From assembly GCF_001463705.1 (NCBI RefSeq), contig NZ_BBWH01000017.1, positions 1-36,049 of the forward strand: DNA of 36,049 bases, in the 5' to 3' direction. The stretch's first letter is position 1. Every line of letters begins with the position of its first letter. The DNA is from Aureimonas sp. AU12. GTDB taxonomy: Bacteria; Pseudomonadota; Alphaproteobacteria; Rhizobiales; Rhizobiaceae. A program made the translations under genes and the position numbers. The notes beneath the pieces were generated by a model. The model searched no databases. It was given only the letters and a program-made list of their open reading frames with translations, and was not told where the DNA came from. Below are positions 1-7,421 of this stretch, piece after piece.

Positions 1-21
1 GGGGCGGGAGAAGGGGCGGGG

Positions 22-52
22 CGATCCGCCGGCGCGGGCGGCCGGCGGATCG
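22..52 (-). terminator. GC-rich hairpin downstream of the solute-binding protein gene
   Basis: A perfect 12-bp inverted repeat (CGATCCGCCGGC at 22-33, its complement at 41-52) with a 7-nt loop begins 17 bp past the stop of the minus-strand solute-binding protein gene. The following bases on the minus strand are C/T-rich but contain no real U-tract. It could be a terminator, or an attenuating or mRNA-protecting hairpin between the binding-protein gene and permease genes further left. Confidence 0.5.
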
Positions 53-68
53 GACGGGGAATTCGGCG

Positions 69-1688
69 TCAGGCGTCGAGCCAGACGAACTCGCCGAAGC
101 CGTAGCCCATCATCGCGCCCGTCGGCATCGGCTTCAGACCTTTCAGCGACTTCGAGTGGACGTCGAGGTTGGAGATGAAGGTTGGGATCACGACGCCGGA
201 CTGCTCGTGGATGAGCACCTGCGCATCGTGGTACATCTGGCGGCGCTTGTCCTCGTCGGTCTCGGCGCGGGCGCCGACCACGAGCTGGTCGAACTGCTCG
301 TTCTTCCAGCGCGACTCGTTCCAGTCGGCATTCGACATGAAGAAGAGGCTGAGGAGGAGATCGGCGGTCGGGCGCGGGTTGATGTTGCCGAAGCCTACCG
401 GCGACTTCATCCAGTAGTTCGACCAGTAGCCGTCCGAGGGCACGCGCTGCACGTCGAGCGTGACGCCGATCTTGCCGGCCTCCTGCTGCATCAGCGTCGC
501 CATCTCCACCGAATTGTCGGCCGCCGGCGAGGCGACCACCGGGATGGTGGAGCCGAGAACGCCGGCCTTTCCGAAGTGGAACCTGGCCTTTTCCGGGTCG
601 AAGGCGCGCTGCGGCAGGTCGGCATGGAAGCGGTTGGAGGCCGGAATCGGCTGGTCGTTGGCGATCTCGGCATAGCCGCGATAGATCGCCGATTTGATCA
701 GCTCGCGGTTCATCAGGGACTTCATGCCCAGGACGAAGTCGGGGTTGGCGCCCGGGCCCTCGTCGAGGCGGGTGATGAGATTGGTGTAGTTGCCGGCGCT
801 CGTCTGCAGGATGTCGAAGGCGCCGGTGCCCTCGATGGCGGCGAGCGAGCGCGGGTTGATCGTCGAGGCGAGCTGCACGTCGCCCGACATCAGGGCGTTG
901 ACGCGGGCCTGCTCGTCGGCGAGGCCGAAGAACTCGATGCCGTCGAGATGGGGGCCGGAATTGCGCCAGTAGTTCTCGTTGCGGGTGGCCAGCGTGCGAA
1001 CGCCCGGCTGGAACTCGGCGACCTTGAACGGCCCGGTGCCGATGCCCCTGGTGAAGTCGGTGGTGCCGTCGGGCACGATGAGGAACTGGCTGGTGCCGAG
1101 GATCGCCGGGAAGTCGGCGTTCGGGCCGCTCAGCGTGATCTGCACCTCGCTGTCGCCGTTGGCGGTGATCTCGGCCATCTGCGCGGCGAGCTTCTGCGCT
1201 TTCGAGCCGAGCGCGGGATCGAGATGGCGCTTCAGCGAGAAGAGGACGTCCTTCGAGGTCAGCGACTTGCCGTCATGGAAGGTGACCCCGGTGCGCAGCT
1301 TGAAGACCCAGACCTTGGCGTCCTTGGTCTCGAAGCTCTCGGCGAGCTCGGGCTGGGCGGTGCCGGTCTCGTCGATGCGCGAGAGGCCGTTGTAGAAGAA
1401 GTTGCAGCGCGTGTAGTCGGAGGCGTTGGAGGCCTTGGCGGGGTCGAGCGTGTCGGCCGTCGAGGCGGCGTAGCTGGCGACGCGGATCGAGCCGCCGCGC
1501 CTGGGCTCGGCGGCCAGCGCGCGGGTGGCGCCGGCGAAGACCGATCCGCCCATCGCCAGGCCCATGCCGGCAAAGCCCAGCATGGCCAGCACGTCGCGGC
1601 GATTGGCGCCGCGGCGCACCGCGTCCATCAGTTGGACCCGGTCACGCGGGTTCAGGGCCTCGAATGCGTCTGCGCCTTGCTTCGACAT
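69..1688 (-). CDS. ABC transporter substrate-binding protein, family 5 (peptide/opine type), Tat-exported
   Basis: Predicted periplasmic receptor (539 aa, usual size for SBP_bac_5) that would deliver a peptide, opine or related compound to an ABC importer. The N-terminus has a twin-arginine signal: NRRDVLAML at residues 29-37, then a hydrophobic stretch and an ALAA-type cleavage site near residue 60. Family-5 features follow, such as LDPAKASNASDY, the VTFHDGKSLTSKDVLFSLKR segment and GTGPFKVAEF. I chose the ATG at 1688 because it gives a proper signal peptide and has AAGGTGG 4 bases upstream; the frame stays open to 1892 but that stretch has no signal character. Permease and ATPase genes are absent here and would be expected left of position 1. 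It is divergent from an ArgE-like gene across a shared promoter with a 20-bp palindrome. The ligand is unknown. Confidence 0.9.
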   Translation of the reverse strand: MSKQGADAFEALNPRDRVQLMDAVRRGANRRDVLAMLGFAGMGLAMGGSVFAGATRALAAEPRRGGSIRVASYAASTADTLDPAKASNASDYTRCNFFYNGLSRIDETGTAQPELAESFETKDAKVWVFKLRTGVTFHDGKSLTSKDVLFSLKRHLDPALGSKAQKLAAQMAEITANGDSEVQITLSGPNADFPAILGTSQFLIVPDGTTDFTRGIGTGPFKVAEFQPGVRTLATRNENYWRNSGPHLDGIEFFGLADEQARVNALMSGDVQLASTINPRSLAAIEGTGAFDILQTSAGNYTNLITRLDEGPGANPDFVLGMKSLMNRELIKSAIYRGYAEIANDQPIPASNRFHADLPQRAFDPEKARFHFGKAGVLGSTIPVVASPAADNSVEMATLMQQEAGKIGVTLDVQRVPSDGYWSNYWMKSPVGFGNINPRPTADLLLSLFFMSNADWNESRWKNEQFDQLVVGARAETDEDKRRQMYHDAQVLIHEQSGVVIPTFISNLDVHSKSLKGLKPMPTGAMMGYGFGEFVWLDA

Positions 1689-1827
1689 CGTATCCACCTT
1701 CGGGAGCCCGGATTTCGAGGGTCGTGTTCGCCGTGCCCACCGGTCGGGATGGCACGGGCCGGCGCGGGCCGGGACGGGGGTCTGCCGCACCGCCGCATTT
1801 TTGCGCAGCTTTCCGTCGGCACAATTC

Positions 1828-1855
1828 ATCATCACCATCTTCGTATGATTGTCAA
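1828..1855 (-). promoter_or_regulatory. Putative sigma70 promoter of the solute-binding protein gene
   Basis: On the minus strand a consensus -35 box TTGACA (plus-strand 1855-1850) is followed after 16 bp by GATGAT (1833-1828), a 4/6 match to TATAAT. The -35 lies inside the palindrome at 1844-1863, the layout expected for repression by occlusion. It leaves a leader of roughly 130 nt before the ATG at 1688. Confidence 0.45.
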
Positions 1856-1863
1856 CAATCATA
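1844..1863. promoter_or_regulatory. 20-bp palindrome, likely operator of the FCD GntR regulator
   Basis: TATGATTGT-CA-ACAATCATA is a perfect inverted repeat with 9-bp arms and a 2-bp centre in the 292-bp divergent intergenic region. The ATTGT-N2-ACAAT core fits the TTGT-N-ACAA type of sites known for FadR/FCD GntR proteins. The same core recurs upstream of the oxidase gene at 3159-3170, and the regulator gene lies in the same cluster. It stands out as an AT-rich island in very GC-rich DNA. The regulator assignment is inference. Confidence 0.7.
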
Positions 1864-1980
1864 ACGCAAGCTAGGAGTGGTCCGCGGGTCACGCTGAACG
1901 AGGATGGTCAGCCCGCCGCCAAACCGTACGGTCGTTTCGCCCGTCGCGTCGCCATCGCGCCAGAATTTCGGAGTTGCCCC

Positions 1981-3123
1981 ATGTCCCGCACCGCCGACAT
2001 CCTGGAGCGCCTCGTCGCCTTTCCCTCCGTGTGCCGCACACCGAACGGGGAGATCGTCGCCTTCTGTCACGATCTCCTCCAGGCCGCCGGCGCCGCCGTC
2101 ACGGTGCTGCCGGGGCCGGAGGGTGACCGGGCCAATCTCTTCGCCACCTTCGGGCCGCCCGGCGTGCCCGGCTTCATCCTCTCGGCCCATCTCGACGTCG
2201 TGCCGGCAGGCGAGGGTTGGAGCGGCGACCCGTTCCGCCTGCGGCGGACCGGCGATCGGTTCGTGGGACGCGGCGCGGCCGACATGAAGGGCTTCGTCGC
2301 CTGCGTGCTGGCGGGGGTCGCCGACCTGCCGCAGGATCTCGCCCGGCCGCTGCATGTGGCGCTGTCCTACGACGAGGAGATAGGCTGCGTCGGCGTGCCC
2401 CACATGATCGAGCGCCTGCCGGACCTCTGCGCCATGCCCACGGCCTGCCTGGTCGGCGAGCCCTCCGATCTCCATCCGGTGCTGCGCCACAAGGGCAAGG
2501 TCGCCGGGCGCATCACCGTTCGGGGGCGCACGGGACACTCCTCTCGGCCCGATCTCGCCGACAACGCCGTGCATCTGGCCGCCGACGTCATCGCGCTCAT
2601 CCGCGACCTCGGGCGGGACTACGGTGCGAACGGGCCGTTTCATCCGCTCTTCGAGCCGCCGGCCTCGACGCTGCAGGTCGGCATCGTGTCCGGGGGCACC
2701 GGGGTCAACATCGTGCCCGATCTCTGCCGCCTCGAATGGGAGGCGCGGGCCGTGCCCGGCCTCGATCCGATGGTGATCCTTCGCGCCGTCGAGGCCGGCA
2801 TCGCCGCGCTCCTGCGCCCCTACGAGGCGGCCGGTCGCAGCCTTCGGGCAGCGTGCGAGATCACGGCGGCCTATCCCGCGCTCGACCTGCCGGACGAGGC
2901 GCCGCTGCGCTATCTCGCGGAAGGCCTGTCGGGACAGCCGGCGCTCGGGGCCGTCAGCTACGGCACGGAGGCCGGGCTCTTCCAGGCCGCCGGCATTCCC
3001 TCGATCGTCTGTGGTCCCGGCAGCATCACGCAGGCCCATCGCCCCGACGAGTCGATCGGATTGGGTGATCTTGCAGCCTGCGATGCGATGCTGGCGCGCC
3101 TTGCCGCGACGCTCGTGCGGTAG
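1981..3123 (+). CDS. M20-family N-acyl amino acid deacylase, acetylornithine deacetylase (ArgE)-like
   Basis: Zinc-dependent hydrolase predicted to remove an acyl group from an N-acylated amino acid or amine in the cytoplasm. At 380 aa it has ArgE length. M20 active-site residues are all visible: H70 in SAHLDVVPAG, bridging D101 in GRGAADMKG, catalytic E132 and ligand E133 in YDEEIGCVG, E160 in VGEPSD, and H353 in ITQAHRPDE. The ATG at 1981 has GGAG 7 bases upstream and gives the family N-terminus; the frame is open further upstream but without homology. Its position between a family-5 binding protein, an amine oxidase and a GntR regulator suggests catabolic deacylation of an imported compound rather than arginine biosynthesis. 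The real substrate is open, so I do not assign argE. Succinyl-diaminopimelate desuccinylase is a less likely alternative. Confidence 0.88.
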   Translation: MSRTADILERLVAFPSVCRTPNGEIVAFCHDLLQAAGAAVTVLPGPEGDRANLFATFGPPGVPGFILSAHLDVVPAGEGWSGDPFRLRRTGDRFVGRGAADMKGFVACVLAGVADLPQDLARPLHVALSYDEEIGCVGVPHMIERLPDLCAMPTACLVGEPSDLHPVLRHKGKVAGRITVRGRTGHSSRPDLADNAVHLAADVIALIRDLGRDYGANGPFHPLFEPPASTLQVGIVSGGTGVNIVPDLCRLEWEARAVPGLDPMVILRAVEAGIAALLRPYEAAGRSLRAACEITAAYPALDLPDEAPLRYLAEGLSGQPALGAVSYGTEAGLFQAAGIPSIVCGPGSITQAHRPDESIGLGDLAACDAMLARLAATLVR

Positions 3124-3158
3124 GACGCCCGCGACATCGCTTCGCGCACCATAGGATT

Positions 3159-3170
3159 ATTGTTGACAAT
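3159..3170. promoter_or_regulatory. Second GntR-type operator overlapping a -35 box
   Basis: ATTGT-TG-ACAAT is a 12-bp perfect palindrome with the same arms as the 1844-1863 site. A flanking AGGATT (3153-3158) and AATCCT (3168-3173) form an additional outer inverted match. The plus-strand TTGACA at 3163-3168 is a consensus -35 facing the oxidase gene; a convincing -10 is not obvious (GAAGAT at 3185-3190 is 3/6). This implies the oxidase and regulator genes have their own regulated promoter, separate from the deacylase gene. Confidence 0.6.
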
Positions 3171-3242
3171 CCTACAACTGAGAGGAAGATGGCCGAATGT
3201 CGGGCTGTCGGTCCGACCCGCCCATCACAGGTTCCCGATCCC

Positions 3243-4520
3243 ATGAAGCTCGCATCCTACTGGCTCGACACCGCGCCGCCTTTCACAGGAGGCATAGACG
3301 CGCCGGTCTCCGGCCGCTTCGACGTGGCTGTGGTCGGCGCCGGTTTCACCGGCCTGTCGGCGGCGCTGGCCTTGGCGAAGAAGGGGGCGAGCGTCGCGGT
3401 GCTGGAGGCCGGCGAGGTCGGCGGCGCCGCATCGGGGCGCAACGGCGGCCAGTGCAACAACGGCTTCGCGCTCGACTATCGCTCCACCGCCGCCCTGCTC
3501 GGCGAGGAGCGCGCCGCCTCGCTCTACCATGCCTACGACGCGGCGGTGGACACGGTGGAGCGGATCGTCGGCGAGGAGGGCATCGCCTGCGACTTCCGGC
3601 GCACCGGCAAGCTGAAGCTCGCCGCCAAGCCCGAGCATTTCGACAAGCTGCAGCGCACCTTCGAGGCGGTGTCGCGCCATGCCGATCCCGACACGATGCT
3701 CGTGCGCCGCGAGGATCTGGGCTCCGAGGTCGGCTCCGAACGGTTCTTCGGCGGCCTCGTCTATCGCAAGAGCGCCGGCATGCATGTCGGCAAGTTCGCG
3801 AGGGGGCTGGCCACGGCCGCGGCAGGCCACGGCGCCAGCATCTTCGAGCGTAGCGCCGTCACCCGCATGCGCCGGCTGGAGGGCGCCGCGCATGAGATCT
3901 CGACGGTGCGCGGCACGCTGCGCGCCGATCAGGTGCTGATGGCGACGGGCGCCTCGATGGTCGGGCCGCTCGGCTGGTTCCGTCGCCGCATCGTGCCCAT
4001 CGGCTCCTTCGTGATCGTCACCGAGCCGCTGCCGCGCGACGTGCTGGACCGGCTGATGCCGACGCGGCGCATGGCCACCGATTCGAAGAATGTCGGCACC
4101 TATTTCCGCGTAACGCCCGACGACCGGCTGCTCTTCGGAGGTCGCGCGCGCTTCGCGGTCTCCAATCCGCTGTCGGACGAGAAGAGCGGCAAGGTGCTGC
4201 GCCGCGCGCTCAATGCCACCTTCCCGCAGCTGCGCGACGCGCGCATCGACTATTGCTGGGGCGGCGTCGTCGACATGACCGCCGACCGCCTGCCGCGCGC
4301 GGGCGAGCGCGACGGCCTGTTCTATTCGATGGGCTACAGTGGCCACGGCACGCAGATGGCGACCCACATGGGCACCGTCATGGCCGAGGTGCTCGACGGG
4401 CGGGCCGAGCGCAATCCTTTCGCGGGCCTCGACTGGAAGGCCATTCCCGGCCATTTCGGGCGGCCCTGGTTCCTGCCTTTCGTCGGCGCCTACTACCGGC
4501 TGCAGGACGTTCTGCATTAG
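3243..4520 (+). CDS. FAD-dependent amine/amino-acid oxidase, OrdL / gamma-glutamylputrescine oxidase (PuuB)-like
   Basis: DAO-fold flavoprotein (425 aa) predicted to oxidise a C-N bond of an amine or secondary amino acid, giving an aldehyde or oxo acid, ammonia/amine and H2O2. The FAD-binding Rossmann motif VVGAGFTGLSAALAL is near residues 28-42, followed by the ASGRNGGQCNNG segment typical of OrdL proteins. The C-terminus has YSMGYSGHGTQMATHMG, the family's flavin-proximal motif. I prefer the ATG at 3243 because OrdL proteins begin MKLASYWLDTAP-like. An ATG at 3189 has a better Shine-Dalgarno (GAGAGG) but would lie at or before the transcription start implied by the -35 at 3163. It precedes the GntR gene by 112 bp and probably shares its transcript. 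The substrate is unknown. Confidence 0.85.
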   Translation: MKLASYWLDTAPPFTGGIDAPVSGRFDVAVVGAGFTGLSAALALAKKGASVAVLEAGEVGGAASGRNGGQCNNGFALDYRSTAALLGEERAASLYHAYDAAVDTVERIVGEEGIACDFRRTGKLKLAAKPEHFDKLQRTFEAVSRHADPDTMLVRREDLGSEVGSERFFGGLVYRKSAGMHVGKFARGLATAAAGHGASIFERSAVTRMRRLEGAAHEISTVRGTLRADQVLMATGASMVGPLGWFRRRIVPIGSFVIVTEPLPRDVLDRLMPTRRMATDSKNVGTYFRVTPDDRLLFGGRARFAVSNPLSDEKSGKVLRRALNATFPQLRDARIDYCWGGVVDMTADRLPRAGERDGLFYSMGYSGHGTQMATHMGTVMAEVLDGRAERNPFAGLDWKAIPGHFGRPWFLPFVGAYYRLQDVLH

Positions 4521-4632
4521 AAGACGCAGCGCAAGACCCCTGGCCTGAAGGGCATCGGTGCCCGTAGGCGGCGCCGCTCTCCTGCGGCGATGGGGACGAT
4601 CCCAGCGAGATCACGAGGAGACGGCGCCCGCC

Positions 4633-5352
4633 ATGGCTGAACCTGCCGACGACCCGAAGGCGAAGGGCCCCAAGCGCCTCGTGCGCACCACCCTGTCCGG
4701 CCAGATCGCCGGCCAGATCCGCGCCTCGATCCTCGACGGCACTTTCGCGCTCGGCTCGCAGCTCAACGAGATGGAGCTGGCCGCGAGCTTCGGCGTCAGC
4801 CGCGGCCCGGTGCGCGAGGCGATGCAGCGCCTGATCCAGGAGGGCCTGCTGCGCTCGGAGCCCCATCGCGGCGTCTTTGTGCCCGAGCTCTCGCCAGCCG
4901 ATCTGCTCGACATCTACTTCGTGCGCAAGTCGCTCGAACTCGTGGCGATGGCCCGGATCATGGACCGGGCCGACCGACGCTCCGTGGTCGCCGACCTCAC
5001 CACGATCGCCCACGAGATGACGCAGGCGCTCGAGCGCCAGGACTGGCTGCTCATCGCCGATCTCGACATGCGCTTTCATCGCCGCATCGTCGACGAGGCC
5101 GGCAGCGAGCGTCTGTCGCGCTCCTTCGCCACGCTGCAGGCCGAGACACGGCTCTGCCTGCAGATGCTGATGGGCGGCTACCGCCAGAACGAGGTGCTCG
5201 TCGAGGAGCACCAGTTGTTGGCCGATCTCATCGCCGGCGACGACAAGGCGGCCGCGATGCGCGAACTCGAACGCCATTTCGGCGATCCCGTGCGCACGCT
5301 CGAGAAGGCCAACGCCTCCCGCAGGGAGACGTTCGGCGCCGAGGCCGCCTGA
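4633..5352 (+). CDS. GntR-family transcriptional regulator, FCD (FadR-like) subfamily
   Basis: DNA-binding repressor or activator of 239 aa. The N-terminal winged helix-turn-helix covers about residues 25-85, with AASFGVSRGPVREAMQRL as the recognition region and the wing SEPHRGVFV. The helical FCD effector domain follows, and the likely metal or ligand-binding residues of FCD proteins are visible: the Asp and His of LDMRFHRR, the His of EEHQLL and the His of LERHFGD. I use the ATG at 4633; a GTG at 4558 is in frame, but the added residues do not look like protein. Last gene of the plus-strand group, it most likely controls the binding-protein, deacylase and oxidase genes through the ATTGT-N2-ACAAT sites. 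Its stop codon abuts the stop of the convergent dehydrogenase gene. Confidence 0.92.
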   Translation: MAEPADDPKAKGPKRLVRTTLSGQIAGQIRASILDGTFALGSQLNEMELAASFGVSRGPVREAMQRLIQEGLLRSEPHRGVFVPELSPADLLDIYFVRKSLELVAMARIMDRADRRSVVADLTTIAHEMTQALERQDWLLIADLDMRFHRRIVDEAGSERLSRSFATLQAETRLCLQMLMGGYRQNEVLVEEHQLLADLIAGDDKAAAMRELERHFGDPVRTLEKANASRRETFGAEAA

Positions 5353-6282
5353 TCAGTAGCCCTGGCTGCGATCCACGAGGTTGTCGATCGGCCGGCCCGC
5401 ACGATGGGCCCGGATGCCGGCGATGACCTGACGGGCCGCGCCCGCCGGGTGCGTGGCGCTGGCGATGTGGGGCGTGGCGATGATGCGGGGATGGTGCAGC
5501 AGCGGGTGGTCCGGCATCGGCGGCTCCTCGGCGAGGACGTCGAGCACCGCGGCACGGATCCGGCCGCTGTCCAGCGCCACCAGGAGGTCGGCCTCGACGA
5601 GATGCGCGCCGCGCCCGGCATTGACGAGGCCGGCGCCGGGAGCGAGACCGGCGAACAGCCCGGCATCGAGGATGCCGCGCGTCGCGGGGGTCAGCGGCAA
5701 GAGGCAGACGAGGATGTCGATGTCCGCCAGGAACGCCGCGCGCTCGCCGTCTCCCGCAAAGCAGGCGATGCCATCCAGCACCTTGCGCGATGCGCTCCAG
5801 CCGCGCACGGCAAAGCCCATGGCTTGAAGCGCAACGGCGGCGGCCTGTCCCATCACGCCGAGCCCCATGATGCCGACGCGCCGGTCCGCGGCGCGCCGCA
5901 CCGGCCGCGCCTGCCAGCGCCCGGCGGCCTGGTCGGCGAGATAATCGGGCATGTCCCGGTGCAACATGAGGATGGCCATGACGACGTACTCGACCATGGA
6001 GCGCGTCAGGTCGGGATCCACCATGCGAACCACATGAACGGCCGCCGGGATCTCGGCGAAGGGCAGGTGGTCGATCCCCGCGCCGATGCAGAACAGCGCC
6101 TCGAGGCGCGGCATCCCTTCCGGCAGGGCGGCCGGCGGCTGCCAGGCGACGAGATAGGCCGAGTCTCGCGCGCGTGCGTCCCCGTCCCAGTCGACCAGCG
6201 TCAGCTCGGGGGCTTCGTTCCGGAACACCTCGTGCCAGACGGCGCCGCGCACCGGGTCAGACTTGTAGGCGACAAGGGTCAT
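5353..6282 (-). CDS. D-2-hydroxyacid dehydrogenase, glyoxylate/hydroxypyruvate reductase A (GhrA)-like
   Basis: NAD(P)-dependent reductase of 309 aa (GhrA size) that would interconvert a 2-oxo acid such as glyoxylate or hydroxypyruvate and the D-2-hydroxy acid. Visible are the nucleotide-binding GIMGLGVMGQAAA, the catalytic Arg in VNAGRGAHLV, the Glu in LDVLAEEPP and the His in ATPHIASATH, the R-E-H triad of the family. The start ATG overlaps the stop of the upstream flavoprotein gene by 4 bp, so it is the last gene of a translationally coupled four-gene operon. That coupling suggests it handles a 2-oxo acid, perhaps glyoxylate, released by the flavoenzyme. The frame remains open upstream to 7500, but that part is antisense or out-of-frame shadow of the next gene. 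Confidence 0.9.
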   Translation of the reverse strand: MTLVAYKSDPVRGAVWHEVFRNEAPELTLVDWDGDARARDSAYLVAWQPPAALPEGMPRLEALFCIGAGIDHLPFAEIPAAVHVVRMVDPDLTRSMVEYVVMAILMLHRDMPDYLADQAAGRWQARPVRRAADRRVGIMGLGVMGQAAAVALQAMGFAVRGWSASRKVLDGIACFAGDGERAAFLADIDILVCLLPLTPATRGILDAGLFAGLAPGAGLVNAGRGAHLVEADLLVALDSGRIRAAVLDVLAEEPPMPDHPLLHHPRIIATPHIASATHPAGAARQVIAGIRAHRAGRPIDNLVDRSQGY

Positions 6283-7421
6283 GGCGTCGGGCTTTCGGCG
6301 GGAGCGGCGAAGCGGGCGATCGAATAGGGCTCGATCGGCGTCGTGGTGGCGCCGGTGGCGATGAGTTCGGCCATCACGTCGCCGACCCCCGGCCCGATCT
6401 GGAAGCCGGCGCCGCAGAAGCCGAAGGCGTAGAAGAGGCCCGGCGTCGTGGCGCTCGGCCCCATGACCGGCACGTCGTCGGGCAGGTAGCTCTCGACCCC
6501 GCTCCAGGTGCGGATGATGGCGACGCGGGCGAGCGCCGGAATCACCCGGCGCATCTGGGCAAACTGGCCGAGGATGTTCTCCGGCAGCACGGCGGCGCGG
6601 TTGGTCTCGTTCGAGGCGGGCCCGCGCGTCGAGCCGCCATAGACGATGTTGCCGCGCTTCACCTGCCGGAAGTAGACGGTCTCGTGGACATGCGGCGTCG
6701 AGACGCCGAAGGTCGGCTCGATCCGGTAGGGCAGGGGCTCCGTCACCGCCATCTGCGGTCCGTGCACCGAGAGCGGCACCGGCTCGCCGAAGGTCGAGGA
6801 CAGCCGGTTGCCCCAGGCGCCCGCCGTCACCAGCACGACGGGCGCGCGGAACTCGCCGCGCTCGCGGGTCGCGACACGAAAGTCCTCGCCGTCGCGCTCG
6901 ATGCCGAGAACCTCCGTGCCCTCCTCCAGCCGCGCCCCGGCGCGCACCGCGGCGCGGCCGAAGGCGGGGGCGGTGAGGCGCGGGTTGGCATGGCCGTCCA
7001 CGGGCGCGAAACAGCCGGCGATCGCCTCGCGGCCGATATAGGGAAAGCGATGGCGCAGCGCGTTGGCGCTGATCATCTCGAGGTCGAGCCCGTAGGCGCT
7101 GGCGTCCCGCGCATAGGCTTCCAGCCTGGCCGCCTGGTCCGGCGTGTAGCAGACGCGCAGGTGCCCCGAGGCGACGAACTCGCAATCCTCGCCGATCAGC
7201 TCGGGAAGCCGGCCCCAGATCTCGCGCGCCCGGTTGGCGAGCGGCAGCTGGTGCAGGTAGCGCCCCTGCCGGCGGACATTGCCGAAATTGGTGCCGCTCG
7301 CCTGCTGGCCGGTCAGGCCGCGCTCGATCAGCGTCACCGACAGCCCGCGTCGGCGCAGGAAGAAGGCGGAGGCGCATCCCATGATGCCGCCGCCGACGAT
7401 GACGACGTCGGAGCGGTTCAT
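6279..7421 (-). CDS. DAO-fold FAD oxidoreductase, HcnC / opine oxidase B-like subunit
   Basis: Flavoprotein of 380 aa that is probably the substrate-oxidising subunit of a heterotrimeric amine or opine dehydrogenase. The N-terminus carries VVIVGGGIMGCASAFFLRRR (FAD motif GGGIMG), then a SGTNFGNVRRQGRY stretch. The C-terminus has LFYAFGFCGAGFQIGPGVG, the conserved FAD-contact motif of the D-amino acid/sarcosine oxidase family. It overlaps the gene before it (7418-8800) and the gene after it by 4 bp (ATGA) each, which argues for a stoichiometric complex. Relatives include HcnC (glycine to HCN), OoxB/NoxB opine oxidase subunits, sarcosine oxidase beta and D-hydroxyproline dehydrogenase. The sequence alone does not say which substrate. 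Confidence 0.85.
   Translation of the reverse strand: MNRSDVVIVGGGIMGCASAFFLRRRGLSVTLIERGLTGQQASGTNFGNVRRQGRYLHQLPLANRAREIWGRLPELIGEDCEFVASGHLRVCYTPDQAARLEAYARDASAYGLDLEMISANALRHRFPYIGREAIAGCFAPVDGHANPRLTAPAFGRAAVRAGARLEEGTEVLGIERDGEDFRVATRERGEFRAPVVLVTAGAWGNRLSSTFGEPVPLSVHGPQMAVTEPLPYRIEPTFGVSTPHVHETVYFRQVKRGNIVYGGSTRGPASNETNRAAVLPENILGQFAQMRRVIPALARVAIIRTWSGVESYLPDDVPVMGPSATTPGLFYAFGFCGAGFQIGPGVGDVMAELIATGATTTPIEPYSIARFAAPAESPTP

Noticed and set aside
156-1874. Long plus-strand open frame (572 codons) opposite the binding-protein gene
   Set aside because: Low-complexity Arg/Val/Gly/Glu product with no domain character; it is the usual antisense shadow of a GC-rich gene. Similar shadows opposite 3225-4517, 6174-7820, 17524-20055, 22363-24228 and 27010-28332 were dropped for the same reason.
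1981-3123. Calling the M20 enzyme argE of arginine biosynthesis
   Set aside because: All active-site residues fit, but the context is catabolic, with a transporter receptor, amine oxidase and GntR.
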